A DNA stretch of 64,000 bases from Flavobacteriaceae bacterium NBU2977. GTDB taxonomy: Bacteria > Bacteroidota > Bacteroidia > Flavobacteriales > Flavobacteriaceae. Under the pieces are notes generated by a model that searched no databases, was not told where the DNA came from, and was given only the letters and a program-made list of their open reading frames with translations. Shown here piece by piece: positions 1 through 9,316 of this stretch. Position 1 is the stretch's first letter, and the number at the start of each line of letters is the position of its first letter. The stretch spans positions 1,240,001 through 1,304,000 of the forward strand of contig JAIOUW010000001.1 in NCBI GenBank assembly GCA_019931105.1, written 5' to 3'. Made by a program: the position numbers and the translations under genes.

Positions 1-836
1 ATTGCATAGACGGCCACCATGGCCTCCCCTCCCAGTCCGAAAAGAATATTGTTCATCAATAAATAAATGATACTGACCACTGCCTGCCTCGACAAGGTGA
101 CAAAACCCAACGAACCGATTTCCCTAAGAATAGGCCGATCAAGACCAAAATGTGACCCATTCAATTTCAGTTCAGAGTTTTGCGAAAGAAAGAAGTAGGC
201 TACATAGGCAAAGCATAGAAAATACCCGATCGTCGTTGCCCATGCCGCACCATGCATGCCCCAATCAAGCACAAAGATGAATATATAATCCATGAGCAAA
301 TTGCCCACGGAGGGTATGATCATGGCGATCATGGCAAATTTGGGCTTGCCTTCGGCGCGGATTACCGTATTGCCCATCATACAAAGCGCCAATAACGGCA
401 CCCCATACAAAACGATAACATAATAGATTTTTGCAGGTTCGAAAATGGCCCCTTTTCCACCAAAAGCCGGAATCAACGAATCGACGAAATAAAGACCCAT
501 AATTACCATCGATATCGTGATCAAAAGGGTCAGGGTAATCTGGTTTCCAAAAGTCTTTAAGGCCTTTTCTTTATTGCTCGCGCCCAATGCCCTTGAAATT
601 ATACTTGACCCTCCGATACCGATGGCCATGCCCAGGGCCCCGATAAAAAATGAAACGGGCAAGACCACATTGATGGCGGCAATAGCAATAGAACCGATCC
701 AGTTGCCCACGAAAATGCTGTCGACAAGCACATTGAGCGACATCACCAAAATACCGATGCTGGCCGGTACCGCTTGTTTTACAAGCAGTTTTCCGATGGG
801 TTCGGAACCCAATTGATCCGCTGAAACTTTTGCCAT
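1..836 (-). CDS. MATE-family multidrug efflux transporter (3' end outside window)
   Basis: Reading the minus strand from an ATG at 836 gives an open frame running off the left edge (about 278 codons present). It starts MAKVSADQLGSEPIGKLL and continues with long hydrophobic segments such as PASIGILVMSLNVLVDSIFV, then IGGSSIISRALGASNKEKA and VIRAEGKPKFAMI. The alternating helices and the conserved G-x-x-x-I/V-S-R-A-LG loop and R-A-E-G-x-x-K motif are those of the NorM/DinF (MATE) cation-coupled drug exporters. The family is usually 440-460 residues, so about the N-terminal 60% is present. It lies downstream of hemH on the same strand, with about 50 bp between them. The family call is firm; the substrate is unknown. 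Confidence 0.9.
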   Translation of the reverse strand, partial: MAKVSADQLGSEPIGKLLVKQAVPASIGILVMSLNVLVDSIFVGNWIGSIAIAAINVVLPVSFFIGALGMAIGIGGSSIISRALGASNKEKALKTFGNQITLTLLITISMVIMGLYFVDSLIPAFGGKGAIFEPAKIYYVIVLYGVPLLALCMMGNTVIRAEGKPKFAMIAMIIPSVGNLLMDYIFIFVLDWGMHGAAWATTIGYFLCFAYVAYFFLSQNSELKLNGSHFGLDRPILREIGSLGFVTLSRQAVVSIIYLLMNNILFGLGGEAMVAVYA

Positions 837-871
837 GCGTATTTTACGGTTTAGCCCTGCCCTGCCAATTT

Positions 872-904
872 GAGCGCTTCAATAACTTTAGACCGGAAGC
901 GCTC
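872..904. other. Perfect 9-bp inverted repeat at the hemH 3' end
   Basis: GAGCGCTTC (872-880) and GAAGCGCTC (896-904) form a perfect stem with a 15-nt loop that covers the hemH stop codon. On the plus strand a run of T follows (906-911), but no plus-strand gene ends here. On the minus strand, the direction of hemH, no T tract follows. It may mark the hemH end by RNA folding; a classical terminator for hemH is not supported. Confidence 0.4.
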
Positions 905-1919
905 CGTTTTTTTCCCATTCATTGACCCATTTTGCCATCACCTCGACCCAGGCATCATCGTCGTTCAAACAAGGTATATGTATGTAATTCTCGCCGCCGG
1001 CTTCCTGAAACTGGTTTTTGCCTTCCATGGCGATCTCTTCCAAGGTTTCCAGACAATCACTGACGAATGCCGCAGTGACAACGGCCAGATTTTTCTTTCC
1101 TTCCTTGGCCAACCGTTCAAATTCAAAATCGGTATATGGTTTTAGCCATGGATCGTTCGGCAGTCGGCTCTGAAAAGAGTTGCTGACCTTATTTTCGTGA
1201 AGATTCAGATAGGCCTTGACCCTTTTTGTCGTATCAAAGCACTGATGACGATAGCACGTATGATGTGCTACGGAATTCGCATTGCAGCAATTGCCATCGA
1301 TCTTACAATGAAATCGCGTAGGGTCGTTTTTTCTGATATGCCTTTCAGGAATACCATGGTACGAAAAGAGAATATGATCGTAATCAAACCCTTTCAGCCC
1401 TTTTGCGATACTCTCGGAAAGCACCTTGATATATTCCTCATTCTTATAGAAGGCAGGCAACGTTGTTATCTTGATTTTCGGGAAGTTCTCTTGCTGCTCC
1501 TGAATTGTTTTGACCACCACCGTCTCATAGCTTGACATGGCATAGTGCGGGTACAGGGGTACCAACAAAACTTCATCGACCCCTTTTTCGTTCAGTTCCT
1601 GCAAGGCCTTATTAATGGTCATCGATCCATAGCGCATCCCTAAGGCCACGGGCATTTTGGTCAGCTTTCCGACTTTTTCGGCAAAACGTTGTGAAATCAC
1701 GATCAGAGGTGAACCTTCTTTCCACCATATTTTAGCATAGGCCTCTGCCGATTTCTTGGGCCTCGTACGCAAGATGATACCGCGCACAATAATATTTCGC
1801 AACCATTGCGGTGTGTCGATGACCCGTTCATCCATCAAAAACTCGTCGAGATACGGTTTGACATCTTTAGGCGTCGGGCTGTCGGGCGAACCCAGGTTTA
1901 CGAGAAGTACTCCTTTCAT
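888..1919 (-). CDS. hemH: Ferrochelatase
   Basis: 343 residues beginning MKGVLLVNLGSPDSPTP, the usual ferrochelatase N-terminus. It inserts Fe2+ into protoporphyrin IX, the last step of classical heme synthesis. The metal-site His is in LFSYHGIPERH (about residues 180-190). Directly after comes a Cys/His-rich stretch (CKIDGNCC, HHTCYRHQC, about 199-225). Some bacterial ferrochelatases carry a [2Fe-2S] cluster, so this stretch could bind metal, but that is inference. The C-terminal region with AFVSDCLETLEEI and the conserved Glu residues is intact. It is separated from the main heme cluster by about 9 kb. A TAnnTTTG promoter element lies about 70 bp upstream. Confidence 0.96.
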   Translation of the reverse strand: MKGVLLVNLGSPDSPTPKDVKPYLDEFLMDERVIDTPQWLRNIIVRGIILRTRPKKSAEAYAKIWWKEGSPLIVISQRFAEKVGKLTKMPVALGMRYGSMTINKALQELNEKGVDEVLLVPLYPHYAMSSYETVVVKTIQEQQENFPKIKITTLPAFYKNEEYIKVLSESIAKGLKGFDYDHILFSYHGIPERHIRKNDPTRFHCKIDGNCCNANSVAHHTCYRHQCFDTTKRVKAYLNLHENKVSNSFQSRLPNDPWLKPYTDFEFERLAKEGKKNLAVVTAAFVSDCLETLEEIAMEGKNQFQEAGGENYIHIPCLNDDDAWVEVMAKWVNEWEKNGALPV

Positions 1920-1985
1920 TCTTTTAGTTTATTGTCGCTTTGATAGCGGTCGAAAGGCCTTTAACGGCCTTAAATTCGTGAAGTG

Positions 1986-1993
1986 CAAAAATA
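1986..1993 (-). promoter_or_regulatory. Candidate hemH promoter, -7 element TATTTTTG
   Basis: The plus-strand CAAAAATA is TATTTTTG on the minus strand, a perfect match to the Bacteroidetes TAnnTTTG -7 element. A TTG that could serve as the -33 element is at 2018-2020 on the minus strand, 24 nt away, slightly longer than usual. Transcription would start near 1980 and leave a leader of about 60 nt before the hemH ATG at 1919. Confidence 0.45.
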
Positions 1994-2162
1994 CTACTTG
2001 CAACGAAACTACGTTAGCAATACTCAACCCAATATCAATGATACCATAGGTATTCCCGATCTTATCGAGACCAAATAGCCGTGTCAACAAAAAGTTAATT
2101 GGCGGTGTTCATTTTTGAAATTTTGAATTTTGAGCCAATTTTATAAAATAAGCGAAGTATTT

Positions 2163-5100
2163 ATGCGGATATTTTTACCACTATTCCTTCTTTGTTGTTC
2201 GGGGCTTTTTGCCCAATCCCCTGACCCATCACGGAACGAATCCGTAAACAGTCTGCTTTGGGAAATATCGGGTAATGGCCTTCAAGAATCTTCGTACCTG
2301 TACGGTACCATGCACGTAAGCAAACGAATTGCCTTTCGCCTTGACGATGTCTTTTACGAGGCGTTGGACAAAAGTACCATCATCGCCCTTGAGTCGGACC
2401 CTGAAACATGGCTTGAAAACTCCGATAATCTGGACTATATGGGATATGGGCAGGGAAACGGTTTTGTTTCCAAAGGGTTTTATACCTATCCGTTTCAGAT
2501 TAGAAATCCTAGAAAAGAAGAGGTGGCCGCTTACCTCGCTTTTGAGGATAGCCGTATCAACAATATTCTTTATCGTACCGATGAATATGCACAGAATTTT
2601 GAGGAAGAGACTTATCTCGACATGTTCATTTACCAAGCGGGCAAAAAATTCGACAAGACGGTCATCGCATTAGAAGACCTTGAAGAATCCTCGGCCTTGG
2701 TCGGTCGCGCCAGCATGAATGCCATGAAGCAAAAACCTGACGAATGGCTTCAGAAAAAAATGCAGCAACAGGATCCCATGGGCCTATTGCAAGATGCCTA
2801 TCGCAATCGTAACATTTCGCTTCTCGATAGTATCGACAAGGCCATATACACTGAGCATTATCTGAAGCATATGCTATTCATACGCAATCGCAACATGGCC
2901 GAAAAGCTCGATTCTATTATGCCCACGGGCAAAGTCTTTACCGGAATCGGAGCGGCCCACCTGCCCGGGGAGCAAGGTGTCATCGCCATGCTGCGCGACA
3001 AAGGTTATTCGGTAAACCCTTTGGTGTCACGATCGACCCCAAAGGGAAAAAGATTGAAGACTAAGTTCGAGCAGGCCATACACAACAATAAATATTCAGA
3101 GGTCGCCCCTGATGATGATTTTTTCAGCATTGCCCTACCCAGCGGGCTGTACCCTATCGCCGAGTTTGTGAACACCACCTATATCTCGCCCGACCTTGCC
3201 AATGGCAGTTATGTCATGGTCAATCGGGTTCCGACATTTCAGTTTCTAAAACAGGATAACACGTACACGCTAGAATCTCTTGACAAGTTATTGTTCGAGA
3301 ACATTCCGGGTACGATTCTGGAAAAGAATAAGATCACTAAAAACGGATTCAAAGGCCTTGATATTAAAAACCAATTGAAAAACGGCGATCATCAACGCTA
3401 TCAAATCTATATAACCCCCCTTGAAATACTTATTTTCAAAATGGGAGGCGAAGGTGATTTTGTGGAGCAACATTCCGATACCATCTTCAATAGTCTGACC
3501 TTTCATAGGTCTGCAAAAAAATTCACGTTGGTAAAATCAGGGTTTGAGGATTTCGAGATTCGTTTGCCCTCACATCATTCCTTTCCCAATAAATATAGGG
3601 TTGGGGATAGGTTGTTACAGGCATACGACTCTATTACCGGTACTTATTACTTTCTAAAAAAAGCGACCCTTAACGATTTTAATTTCTTGGAAGAAGATAG
3701 CTTTGAGCTATCACAGATACAGAAACGTTTTTACCAAGACCTAAACCTAGAAGCTACCTACGAAAATCCGAAATTACACACCCAGACCTCAAGGGCCATC
3801 ATCGATTCTACCACCGGAAAACAGCTCTACTTAAAAACTGTGTTGAAAGAGGGGGATTATTATCTAATGGGTACAGTAACAAAAGATGAAGAGGAAGCCA
3901 ATGCCTTTTTCGATTCATTTAAGATCAAGGTGGCAAATCATGGATCGGGTTTCAAGAAGGTTCGCGATACTGCTCTTTTCTTCAGCACGATAAGCTCGGT
4001 AAAACCCCCAAAATTTGTAGAGAACAGCAATAACTATTATAACGGGCGAGCCAAACCTAAAGACTATGGCCCCTTCAACAAAAAGACCATTTACCAGAAC
4101 GAGAACAATGAAGCCATCGCTGTCGAAGTTAACAAATCGCACGATTTTTTGATGTTTCAGAACATTGATTCCGTTTGGGCCTTGCGAAAGAAACTCTTGG
4201 CCGATAAAAAGTTCAACATTCTTCATGAAAAAGACAGCAGTTATGCCGACGGGCACCATGAATTGGAGCTGGTCTTGGGCGATACCGCAAGTACAAGGGG
4301 TATTTGGGTAAAAAATGTAGTCAAAGGGGGTCTACTTTATGAGGTCAAGACGACCATCGACACCCTAATCGCCCCAAGTCGATTCGTTCGAGAATTTTTC
4401 TCGAATTTCTCCCCGAGCGATACACTCATAGGAAAAAGTATCTTGACCGATAAGACCCCTGCATTCTTTGCCGCGTTGCGAAACAATGACAGTATTCTAG
4501 TCGATGGACACCGTTTTGTACAATTCGGGGAAAAACATCTCGACTCTTTAAAATATTACATTTCGGAATTCGATTTTCCGTCCGACAAGAAGAACATTCA
4601 ATCGGATCTTATTCAAAAGCTTGGCCAAATCGATAGTCCCGAGGTACTGCCATTTTTTCAGGAATTTTATGGAAAGTCGTACAACAATTCGTATGCCCAG
4701 GCCAAAATTCTTCAAGCAGTCTCAAAAAAAGCCGATGAAGCATCCGTCTCATTGCTATTGGGCCTGCTTTCGAAAGATCTGCCATTGGTATCGAACAAAT
4801 TCGAGATCTATTCCATCTTTAAACCATTTATGGATAGTCTCCCTTTGGCCAAAAAGCTCTATCCCGAATTGTTGGACTACAGCGCCATAGAGGAACATAA
4901 ATCCCCGATCTTCTCAATGCTCGCGCAACTGGTAGCCGAAAATCGAATCAAGCCCAAAATCTATAAAAGGTATCGCAAACAGATGCTCAACGATGCCAAA
5001 GTTCAATTGAAACGGCAATTGGGGATATCGAATTACCGTCATTTGAACCGCAATCGGAACAACAATGGCAATCGCAATGCCGGTCGCGAGCTTTTGGAAG

Positions 5101-5711
5101 ATTATGCCGTATTGCTCTACCCGTTCATACAAGAAAAAGAAGTCAAGCAGTTTTTTGAACGATTGCAGCTCGTTCAAGATGAAAAACTAAAAACCACTTA
5201 TGTGGCACTTTTGGCCAAAGACAACATATCTTTGCCATTGGGCCTGATAGATTCGTTGGCGGCCGATATCAATAGTCGAATCCTACTCTTTAATAAATTC
5301 AAGAAAATTGGCAAATTAGACTTGATGCCGTCCCGCTATCGCACCGAAAAAGCCCTGGCAGAAGCCTTATTATTTGAATTCAAGGCCTATGACGAAAGAC
5401 GCCATAGTTCGGTCTTTTTGGAACAACGGTCCTTGCAATACAAGGGCAAGGCGCTCACTGGCTATTATTTTAAAACCCGTGACAATCAAGACTACGACAA
5501 GAATTACAAAATGCACCTCATCGTGTTCGAAAATGGAAAGGCACTAACTACCTTACCTTACTATCAAAACGATGGGTTACGCATCGAAGACACCGATACC
5601 GATGCCGAAGCACTCGCATACGTGACCGAAGCGTTCTTGCTTAAAGACCGACCTAGGGCACAGGTGTATCGCCCGAATAGTTATGGAGCATACGGGTTTC
5701 ATGGGTATTAA
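2163..5711 (+). CDS. Large TraB/GumN-domain exported protein
   Basis: 1182 residues from the ATG at 2163, which begins MRIFLPLFLLCCSGLFAQ, a clean signal peptide. An upstream in-frame TTG (2130) would bury that signal, so the ATG is preferred. Residues about 20-290 form a TraB/GumN (Tiki-like) domain with both hallmark motifs: SSYLYGTMHVS near the start and FTGIGAAHLPGEQG near its end, each with the conserved His. TraB/GumN proteins are normally about 300 residues; this one carries some 880 further residues with no domain I can name. Part of the C-terminal third (about residues 850-1050) has a helical, HEAT-like look. It is probably periplasmic or outer-membrane associated. Function is unknown; a peptidase-like role is known only for some TraB relatives. 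Confidence 0.85.
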   Translation: MRIFLPLFLLCCSGLFAQSPDPSRNESVNSLLWEISGNGLQESSYLYGTMHVSKRIAFRLDDVFYEALDKSTIIALESDPETWLENSDNLDYMGYGQGNGFVSKGFYTYPFQIRNPRKEEVAAYLAFEDSRINNILYRTDEYAQNFEEETYLDMFIYQAGKKFDKTVIALEDLEESSALVGRASMNAMKQKPDEWLQKKMQQQDPMGLLQDAYRNRNISLLDSIDKAIYTEHYLKHMLFIRNRNMAEKLDSIMPTGKVFTGIGAAHLPGEQGVIAMLRDKGYSVNPLVSRSTPKGKRLKTKFEQAIHNNKYSEVAPDDDFFSIALPSGLYPIAEFVNTTYISPDLANGSYVMVNRVPTFQFLKQDNTYTLESLDKLLFENIPGTILEKNKITKNGFKGLDIKNQLKNGDHQRYQIYITPLEILIFKMGGEGDFVEQHSDTIFNSLTFHRSAKKFTLVKSGFEDFEIRLPSHHSFPNKYRVGDRLLQAYDSITGTYYFLKKATLNDFNFLEEDSFELSQIQKRFYQDLNLEATYENPKLHTQTSRAIIDSTTGKQLYLKTVLKEGDYYLMGTVTKDEEEANAFFDSFKIKVANHGSGFKKVRDTALFFSTISSVKPPKFVENSNNYYNGRAKPKDYGPFNKKTIYQNENNEAIAVEVNKSHDFLMFQNIDSVWALRKKLLADKKFNILHEKDSSYADGHHELELVLGDTASTRGIWVKNVVKGGLLYEVKTTIDTLIAPSRFVREFFSNFSPSDTLIGKSILTDKTPAFFAALRNNDSILVDGHRFVQFGEKHLDSLKYYISEFDFPSDKKNIQSDLIQKLGQIDSPEVLPFFQEFYGKSYNNSYAQAKILQAVSKKADEASVSLLLGLLSKDLPLVSNKFEIYSIFKPFMDSLPLAKKLYPELLDYSAIEEHKSPIFSMLAQLVAENRIKPKIYKRYRKQMLNDAKVQLKRQLGISNYRHLNRNRNNNGNRNAGRELLEDYAVLLYPFIQEKEVKQFFERLQLVQDEKLKTTYVALLAKDNISLPLGLIDSLAADINSRILLFNKFKKIGKLDLMPSRYRTEKALAEALLFEFKAYDERRHSSVFLEQRSLQYKGKALTGYYFKTRDNQDYDKNYKMHLIVFENGKALTTLPYYQNDGLRIEDTDTDAEALAYVTEAFLLKDRPRAQVYRPNSYGAYGFHGY

Positions 5712-5755
5712 GAAACCTCTTGTCGTAAAATTCTTTCAAACCGACATGTAATCTT

Positions 5756-5763
5756 TATTTTTG
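5756..5763 (+). promoter_or_regulatory. Candidate promoter of the tandem lipoproteins, -7 element TATTTTTG
   Basis: TATTTTTG matches the Bacteroidetes TAnnTTTG -7 element exactly and lies 20 bp upstream of the ATG at 5784. No convincing TTG -33 element is found at the usual spacing, so confidence is moderate. Confidence 0.4.
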
Positions 5764-5783
5764 TCAATTCTTAATCTCAAAGC

Positions 5784-7061
5784 ATGAAATTAAAGCATTT
5801 AATTGTCATACTTCTTTCTGCCGGATTGTTTTCGCATTGCTCTAAAGATGAAAATTCTACATCAGAACCTGATATTGAGGGACGGACACAAATAGAGGAA
5901 CAAAAACTGGAATTGTATTTTAGTTATTTTGGACTAGGGTCGTCCGAAAGTGATAATTGGATCATAATACACGACGAAAATGGTAAACTTGTCGATTTTA
6001 AAAAGGCAGATTATGGAAAAGTTTTAGAGTTCACAGCCTTGAAGGACTCCATTCCCAATAAAATTAGTATAACTGAATTTCATTATTTTGAAGGTTATGA
6101 AGGCAACCTTAGTCATAGGCTGTTTACATATACAGATATTGAACCCGGTAGTTCTCTGTATAAACCATATAATTATTCCATCCCAAACAATATTGGCACA
6201 TTCGACCTACGCATAGAAAACATCCCGGGCGTCTATTCTCATAATATATCTATTGAAGGCGGTCCGATCAATCCTAAAGAAGTAAATATAGAGGGTAATT
6301 TAACCTCTAATACACTTGTTTTAAGCGAGATAAGGCTTTACGAAAATGAGGAATATGTTTTCAGCATATATGACAAATCTGGAAATCACAAGTATTTATT
6401 ACTTGAAAGTCCAGTAAATGAATCTGATTTGGTTTTTGACTATTCTGAGTTCAAAGAATTTGATGATTATTTTGAAATTCCCATGCCTCCTTATAGCAGT
6501 ATGTGGTTATACTCATATGGATATGCCGAAGATGACCCTAACTATAACTTTTTTGGACAGACTCTAAGCCATTACCAGAGTACCGATTATCCAGATACGG
6601 TCAGGGTGGGTTATCTTGACAAATACAAAAAATTTAAGACCGAGTTTAACGTTTCGCTAGATGGTTTCACATATAATTTTATCAAAACAGGTAATAAAGT
6701 AGAGAACATCCAAGTTCCTTCTAAACCGAATTATGTGCTAAGGGACTCATCAGTCTATGACCTTACATTCACAACTGATTTGAAATTAAGCTCTAAGAAT
6801 TCGACACATACCTATGATAATGGTGAAAATATTCATACCCAATGGTCGGTTTACAGTTCGGCGAATAGTTTTCATAAGGTTGGCAAACTACCGGAAGAAG
6901 TTGTTTCTAAATATCCAAATCTTAATCTGGACAAACTAAACATCTTGACAGTGACTCTTTTTACCCAAGGGTATACACAACAAGAAATATTCGACCAACT
7001 AACTTCAAAAGAAAAAAAGGGGGATAAAACAATCGAAAGCTATCTTTATATTTATTTATAA
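5784..7061 (+). CDS. Lipoprotein of unknown function, tandem paralogue A
   Basis: 425 residues. MKLKHLIVILLSAGLFSHC is a lipoprotein signal with the lipobox Cys at residue 19, followed by an acidic linker. The rest is rich in aromatic residues, Asp, Asn and Thr, typical of a secreted beta protein. It is homologous to the next gene: WIIIHDENGKLVDFKK here matches WIVIHNQDGELLDYRS there, and both share a GYLDKY/GYLDGY block and a C-terminal KYPNLNLDKL/KFPHLNLDNL block. No known domain is recognised. Both genes look AT-richer than their neighbours, which fits recent gain or fast-evolving surface proteins. They are 14 bp apart and probably cotranscribed. Confidence 0.75.
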   Translation: MKLKHLIVILLSAGLFSHCSKDENSTSEPDIEGRTQIEEQKLELYFSYFGLGSSESDNWIIIHDENGKLVDFKKADYGKVLEFTALKDSIPNKISITEFHYFEGYEGNLSHRLFTYTDIEPGSSLYKPYNYSIPNNIGTFDLRIENIPGVYSHNISIEGGPINPKEVNIEGNLTSNTLVLSEIRLYENEEYVFSIYDKSGNHKYLLLESPVNESDLVFDYSEFKEFDDYFEIPMPPYSSMWLYSYGYAEDDPNYNFFGQTLSHYQSTDYPDTVRVGYLDKYKKFKTEFNVSLDGFTYNFIKTGNKVENIQVPSKPNYVLRDSSVYDLTFTTDLKLSSKNSTHTYDNGENIHTQWSVYSSANSFHKVGKLPEEVVSKYPNLNLDKLNILTVTLFTQGYTQQEIFDQLTSKEKKGDKTIESYLYIYL

Positions 7062-7075
7062 TATCATCTACGATT

Positions 7076-8431
7076 ATGTCGAGTAACTATTTTTCTAAAT
7101 ACCGACTTTTTTTTCTCGTTGTTTTGACGCTTATGGGCTGTTCGAAAAATGAAACACCAACACCTAGACCTGATGCTCAGGAATGGCCTAAGCCCGACCC
7201 TGACCCTGAAAACCAAGAATCGAACGAACCTGAAGACGAGATTTATTTTTCATATTATTCAGATCCTAACGAAAGTGATCTTTACAATTGGACGGATAGA
7301 TGGATTGTTATTCACAATCAAGACGGCGAACTTTTGGATTATAGGTCATTCAAAAAAGGAGATTCCCTTGATTTCGAAGGGTCATTGGAAAATTCAAAAC
7401 ACACAAATACACTGTCAATAACGACTTTGAATTACCGGCCTGGAAAAGAAGGTGGAAACTTTCATTCATTGGGGACCGTAACTGGAATTAAAAAAGGAAC
7501 AGTCTGGGATTGGACGGATGATATTGAACCTACAATCACTGACCCTCCTAATAGTGCTCAATACCAAATAAGAATAACCATCCACAATATCCCTAATGTG
7601 CAGCATTTTCTAATAAGCTCTCAATTTGATATTACATCTATAGCAGGTTCTCCATTTTATCAGGAAACCAACATTCTAGAAATCGGTGGTGCTCGGCTTC
7701 AAAAAGATAGGGATTATCTCATTTCGGTCAGAGATGGCAATGATGAAATTAAATATTTATGGTTCGAGGTCGAAGACCCTACTTCCAATATAACTTTGGA
7801 CTATAACGATTTTCAAGACTATGACTACATTATAGAAATTGAATTGCCAGAATACGAAGGCTATAATCTTGGTGTAGGAGCAAAAAACAAGTCTCATAAT
7901 TACGCCCGGTTTCTAGATATTAATCGAGAAGATGATGGAAATCAGGTGAGAAGTACTGCAAAGCTTGGTTATCTTGATGGTTACGACACTTTTCAAACTT
8001 ATTTATACTTTGATTATGACAAAGATGTTAGATATAGTTTCTATAAGTATGGGGGAAGACCAACAAACATTAATGTACCTCCTTACCCTCAATTCCAGGC
8101 AGAAAATAACTCTATCTACAATTATAATTTTACAACCAACGTAGAATACTATTGGAATACTTCTTATTGGATTTATACTGATTTGGAACAGGACAATACT
8201 ACGAGATATAGTATTTCTGGAAAATCAGAGGGAGCTCCAATAATTGGCACTTTACCCGATCAAATTCAGGAAAAATTTCCACATTTGAATTTGGATAACT
8301 TAGAGTACGAAGAAACAGCACTTGCAATTGGAGAAAACATTGACTTTAAATCTGACGATCGAACCTCTTTATTTGGATTTGGAACTGTTACATTTTCTGA
8401 AAGACTTATCTTCAAGAACCCTGATAAATAA
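7076..8431 (+). CDS. Lipoprotein of unknown function, tandem paralogue B
   Basis: 451 residues. The signal MSSNYFSKYRLFFLVVLTLMGC has its lipobox Cys at residue 22 and is followed by a Pro/Asp/Glu-rich linker. It is a diverged paralogue of the gene directly upstream (same order of conserved blocks, roughly the same length), so the pair arose by tandem duplication. The mature part has repeated Tyr/Asn/Asp-rich beta-like segments and no motif I can assign to an enzyme family. A surface or periplasmic location is inferred from the lipobox. Confidence 0.75.
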   Translation: MSSNYFSKYRLFFLVVLTLMGCSKNETPTPRPDAQEWPKPDPDPENQESNEPEDEIYFSYYSDPNESDLYNWTDRWIVIHNQDGELLDYRSFKKGDSLDFEGSLENSKHTNTLSITTLNYRPGKEGGNFHSLGTVTGIKKGTVWDWTDDIEPTITDPPNSAQYQIRITIHNIPNVQHFLISSQFDITSIAGSPFYQETNILEIGGARLQKDRDYLISVRDGNDEIKYLWFEVEDPTSNITLDYNDFQDYDYIIEIELPEYEGYNLGVGAKNKSHNYARFLDINREDDGNQVRSTAKLGYLDGYDTFQTYLYFDYDKDVRYSFYKYGGRPTNINVPPYPQFQAENNSIYNYNFTTNVEYYWNTSYWIYTDLEQDNTTRYSISGKSEGAPIIGTLPDQIQEKFPHLNLDNLEYEETALAIGENIDFKSDDRTSLFGFGTVTFSERLIFKNPDK

Positions 8432-8473
8432 GAACAGTTTCGAGTTCAATCTTAAAAATTGTAACTTCCTAAA

Positions 8474-9316
8474 ATGAGATTGACCATTCTTATTTTTCTA
8501 TTTACTTTAGTATGTTTAGGCATTTCAGCCCAGCAAATCACCTGCTCTCCTACCGATAAACAGGCTTTTGAAAACAAGACCATCGAAATTGACGGCCTGT
8601 TAGAAAAGGACTTCGGTACAACCTTGGTGGCCATAGGCAAAACGTTTATTGGTATTCCGTACGTGGCCAAAACCCTGGAAATCGGCGAGACCGAATCTTT
8701 GGTCGTCAACTTGCATGGCCTCGACTGTACTACCTTTGTGGAAAATGTATTGGCATTTGGTCTTTTGTTAAAAGAGGGAAAATCAGATTTTGACTCCTTT
8801 ACCGATATTTTGGAAACCATTCGGTATAAAGACGGCAGGCTCGATGGCTACGGTTCCCGGTTACATTATTTTTCGGAATGGATCTCGAACAACGAACAAA
8901 AAGGTCTTTTAAAGGAAATCACCGCTGAAATCGGCGGTATCGAGGTCAATAAGGAAATCAATTTCATGGGTACGCACCGCGAACTCTATCCTTTTCTAAA
9001 AGACGACGAAAACTTTGATAAAATACGCGCGACCGAAAAGGCATTGAAAGAAAGAACATTCTGCTATCTGCCCCAAGACGATATCAAGGCAAACGAGCAT
9101 TTGATCAAACCCGGTGATATCATCGCCTTGGCCACCTCGATCGATGGTCTTGACGTAACCCACACCGGAATCGCCACTCGCGAAAAAGATGGACGCATAC
9201 ACCTCTTACATGCCTCAACCGGGTCGATGGAAGTCGAGGTCACAAAACTTCCTTTGGCCGATTATCTCAAAAAAATAAAGAAGAATATGGGTATCATGGT
9301 CGCAAGACCCTTCTAA
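8474..9316 (+). CDS. DUF1460 family, N-acetylmuramoyl-L-alanine amidase-like protein
   Basis: 280 residues with a signal peptide (MRLTILIFLFTLVCLGISAQ). The conserved DCTTFVENVLAF (about residues 86-97) carries the candidate nucleophile Cys, and DVTHTGIATREKDG (about 234-247) carries the His of an NlpC/P60-like papain-fold active site. DUF1460 members with this layout cleave the amide link between muramic acid and L-Ala or related peptides, in the periplasm or outside. Length is normal for the family. The gene ends four bases into the convergent ThuA gene. Family assignment is good; the exact substrate is not known. Confidence 0.85.
   Translation: MRLTILIFLFTLVCLGISAQQITCSPTDKQAFENKTIEIDGLLEKDFGTTLVAIGKTFIGIPYVAKTLEIGETESLVVNLHGLDCTTFVENVLAFGLLLKEGKSDFDSFTDILETIRYKDGRLDGYGSRLHYFSEWISNNEQKGLLKEITAEIGGIEVNKEINFMGTHRELYPFLKDDENFDKIRATEKALKERTFCYLPQDDIKANEHLIKPGDIIALATSIDGLDVTHTGIATREKDGRIHLLHASTGSMEVEVTKLPLADYLKKIKKNMGIMVARPF

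Noticed and set aside
2130-2162. TTG start for the TraB-type gene
   Set aside because: It would put 11 residues before a clean signal peptide; the ATG at 2163 is better.
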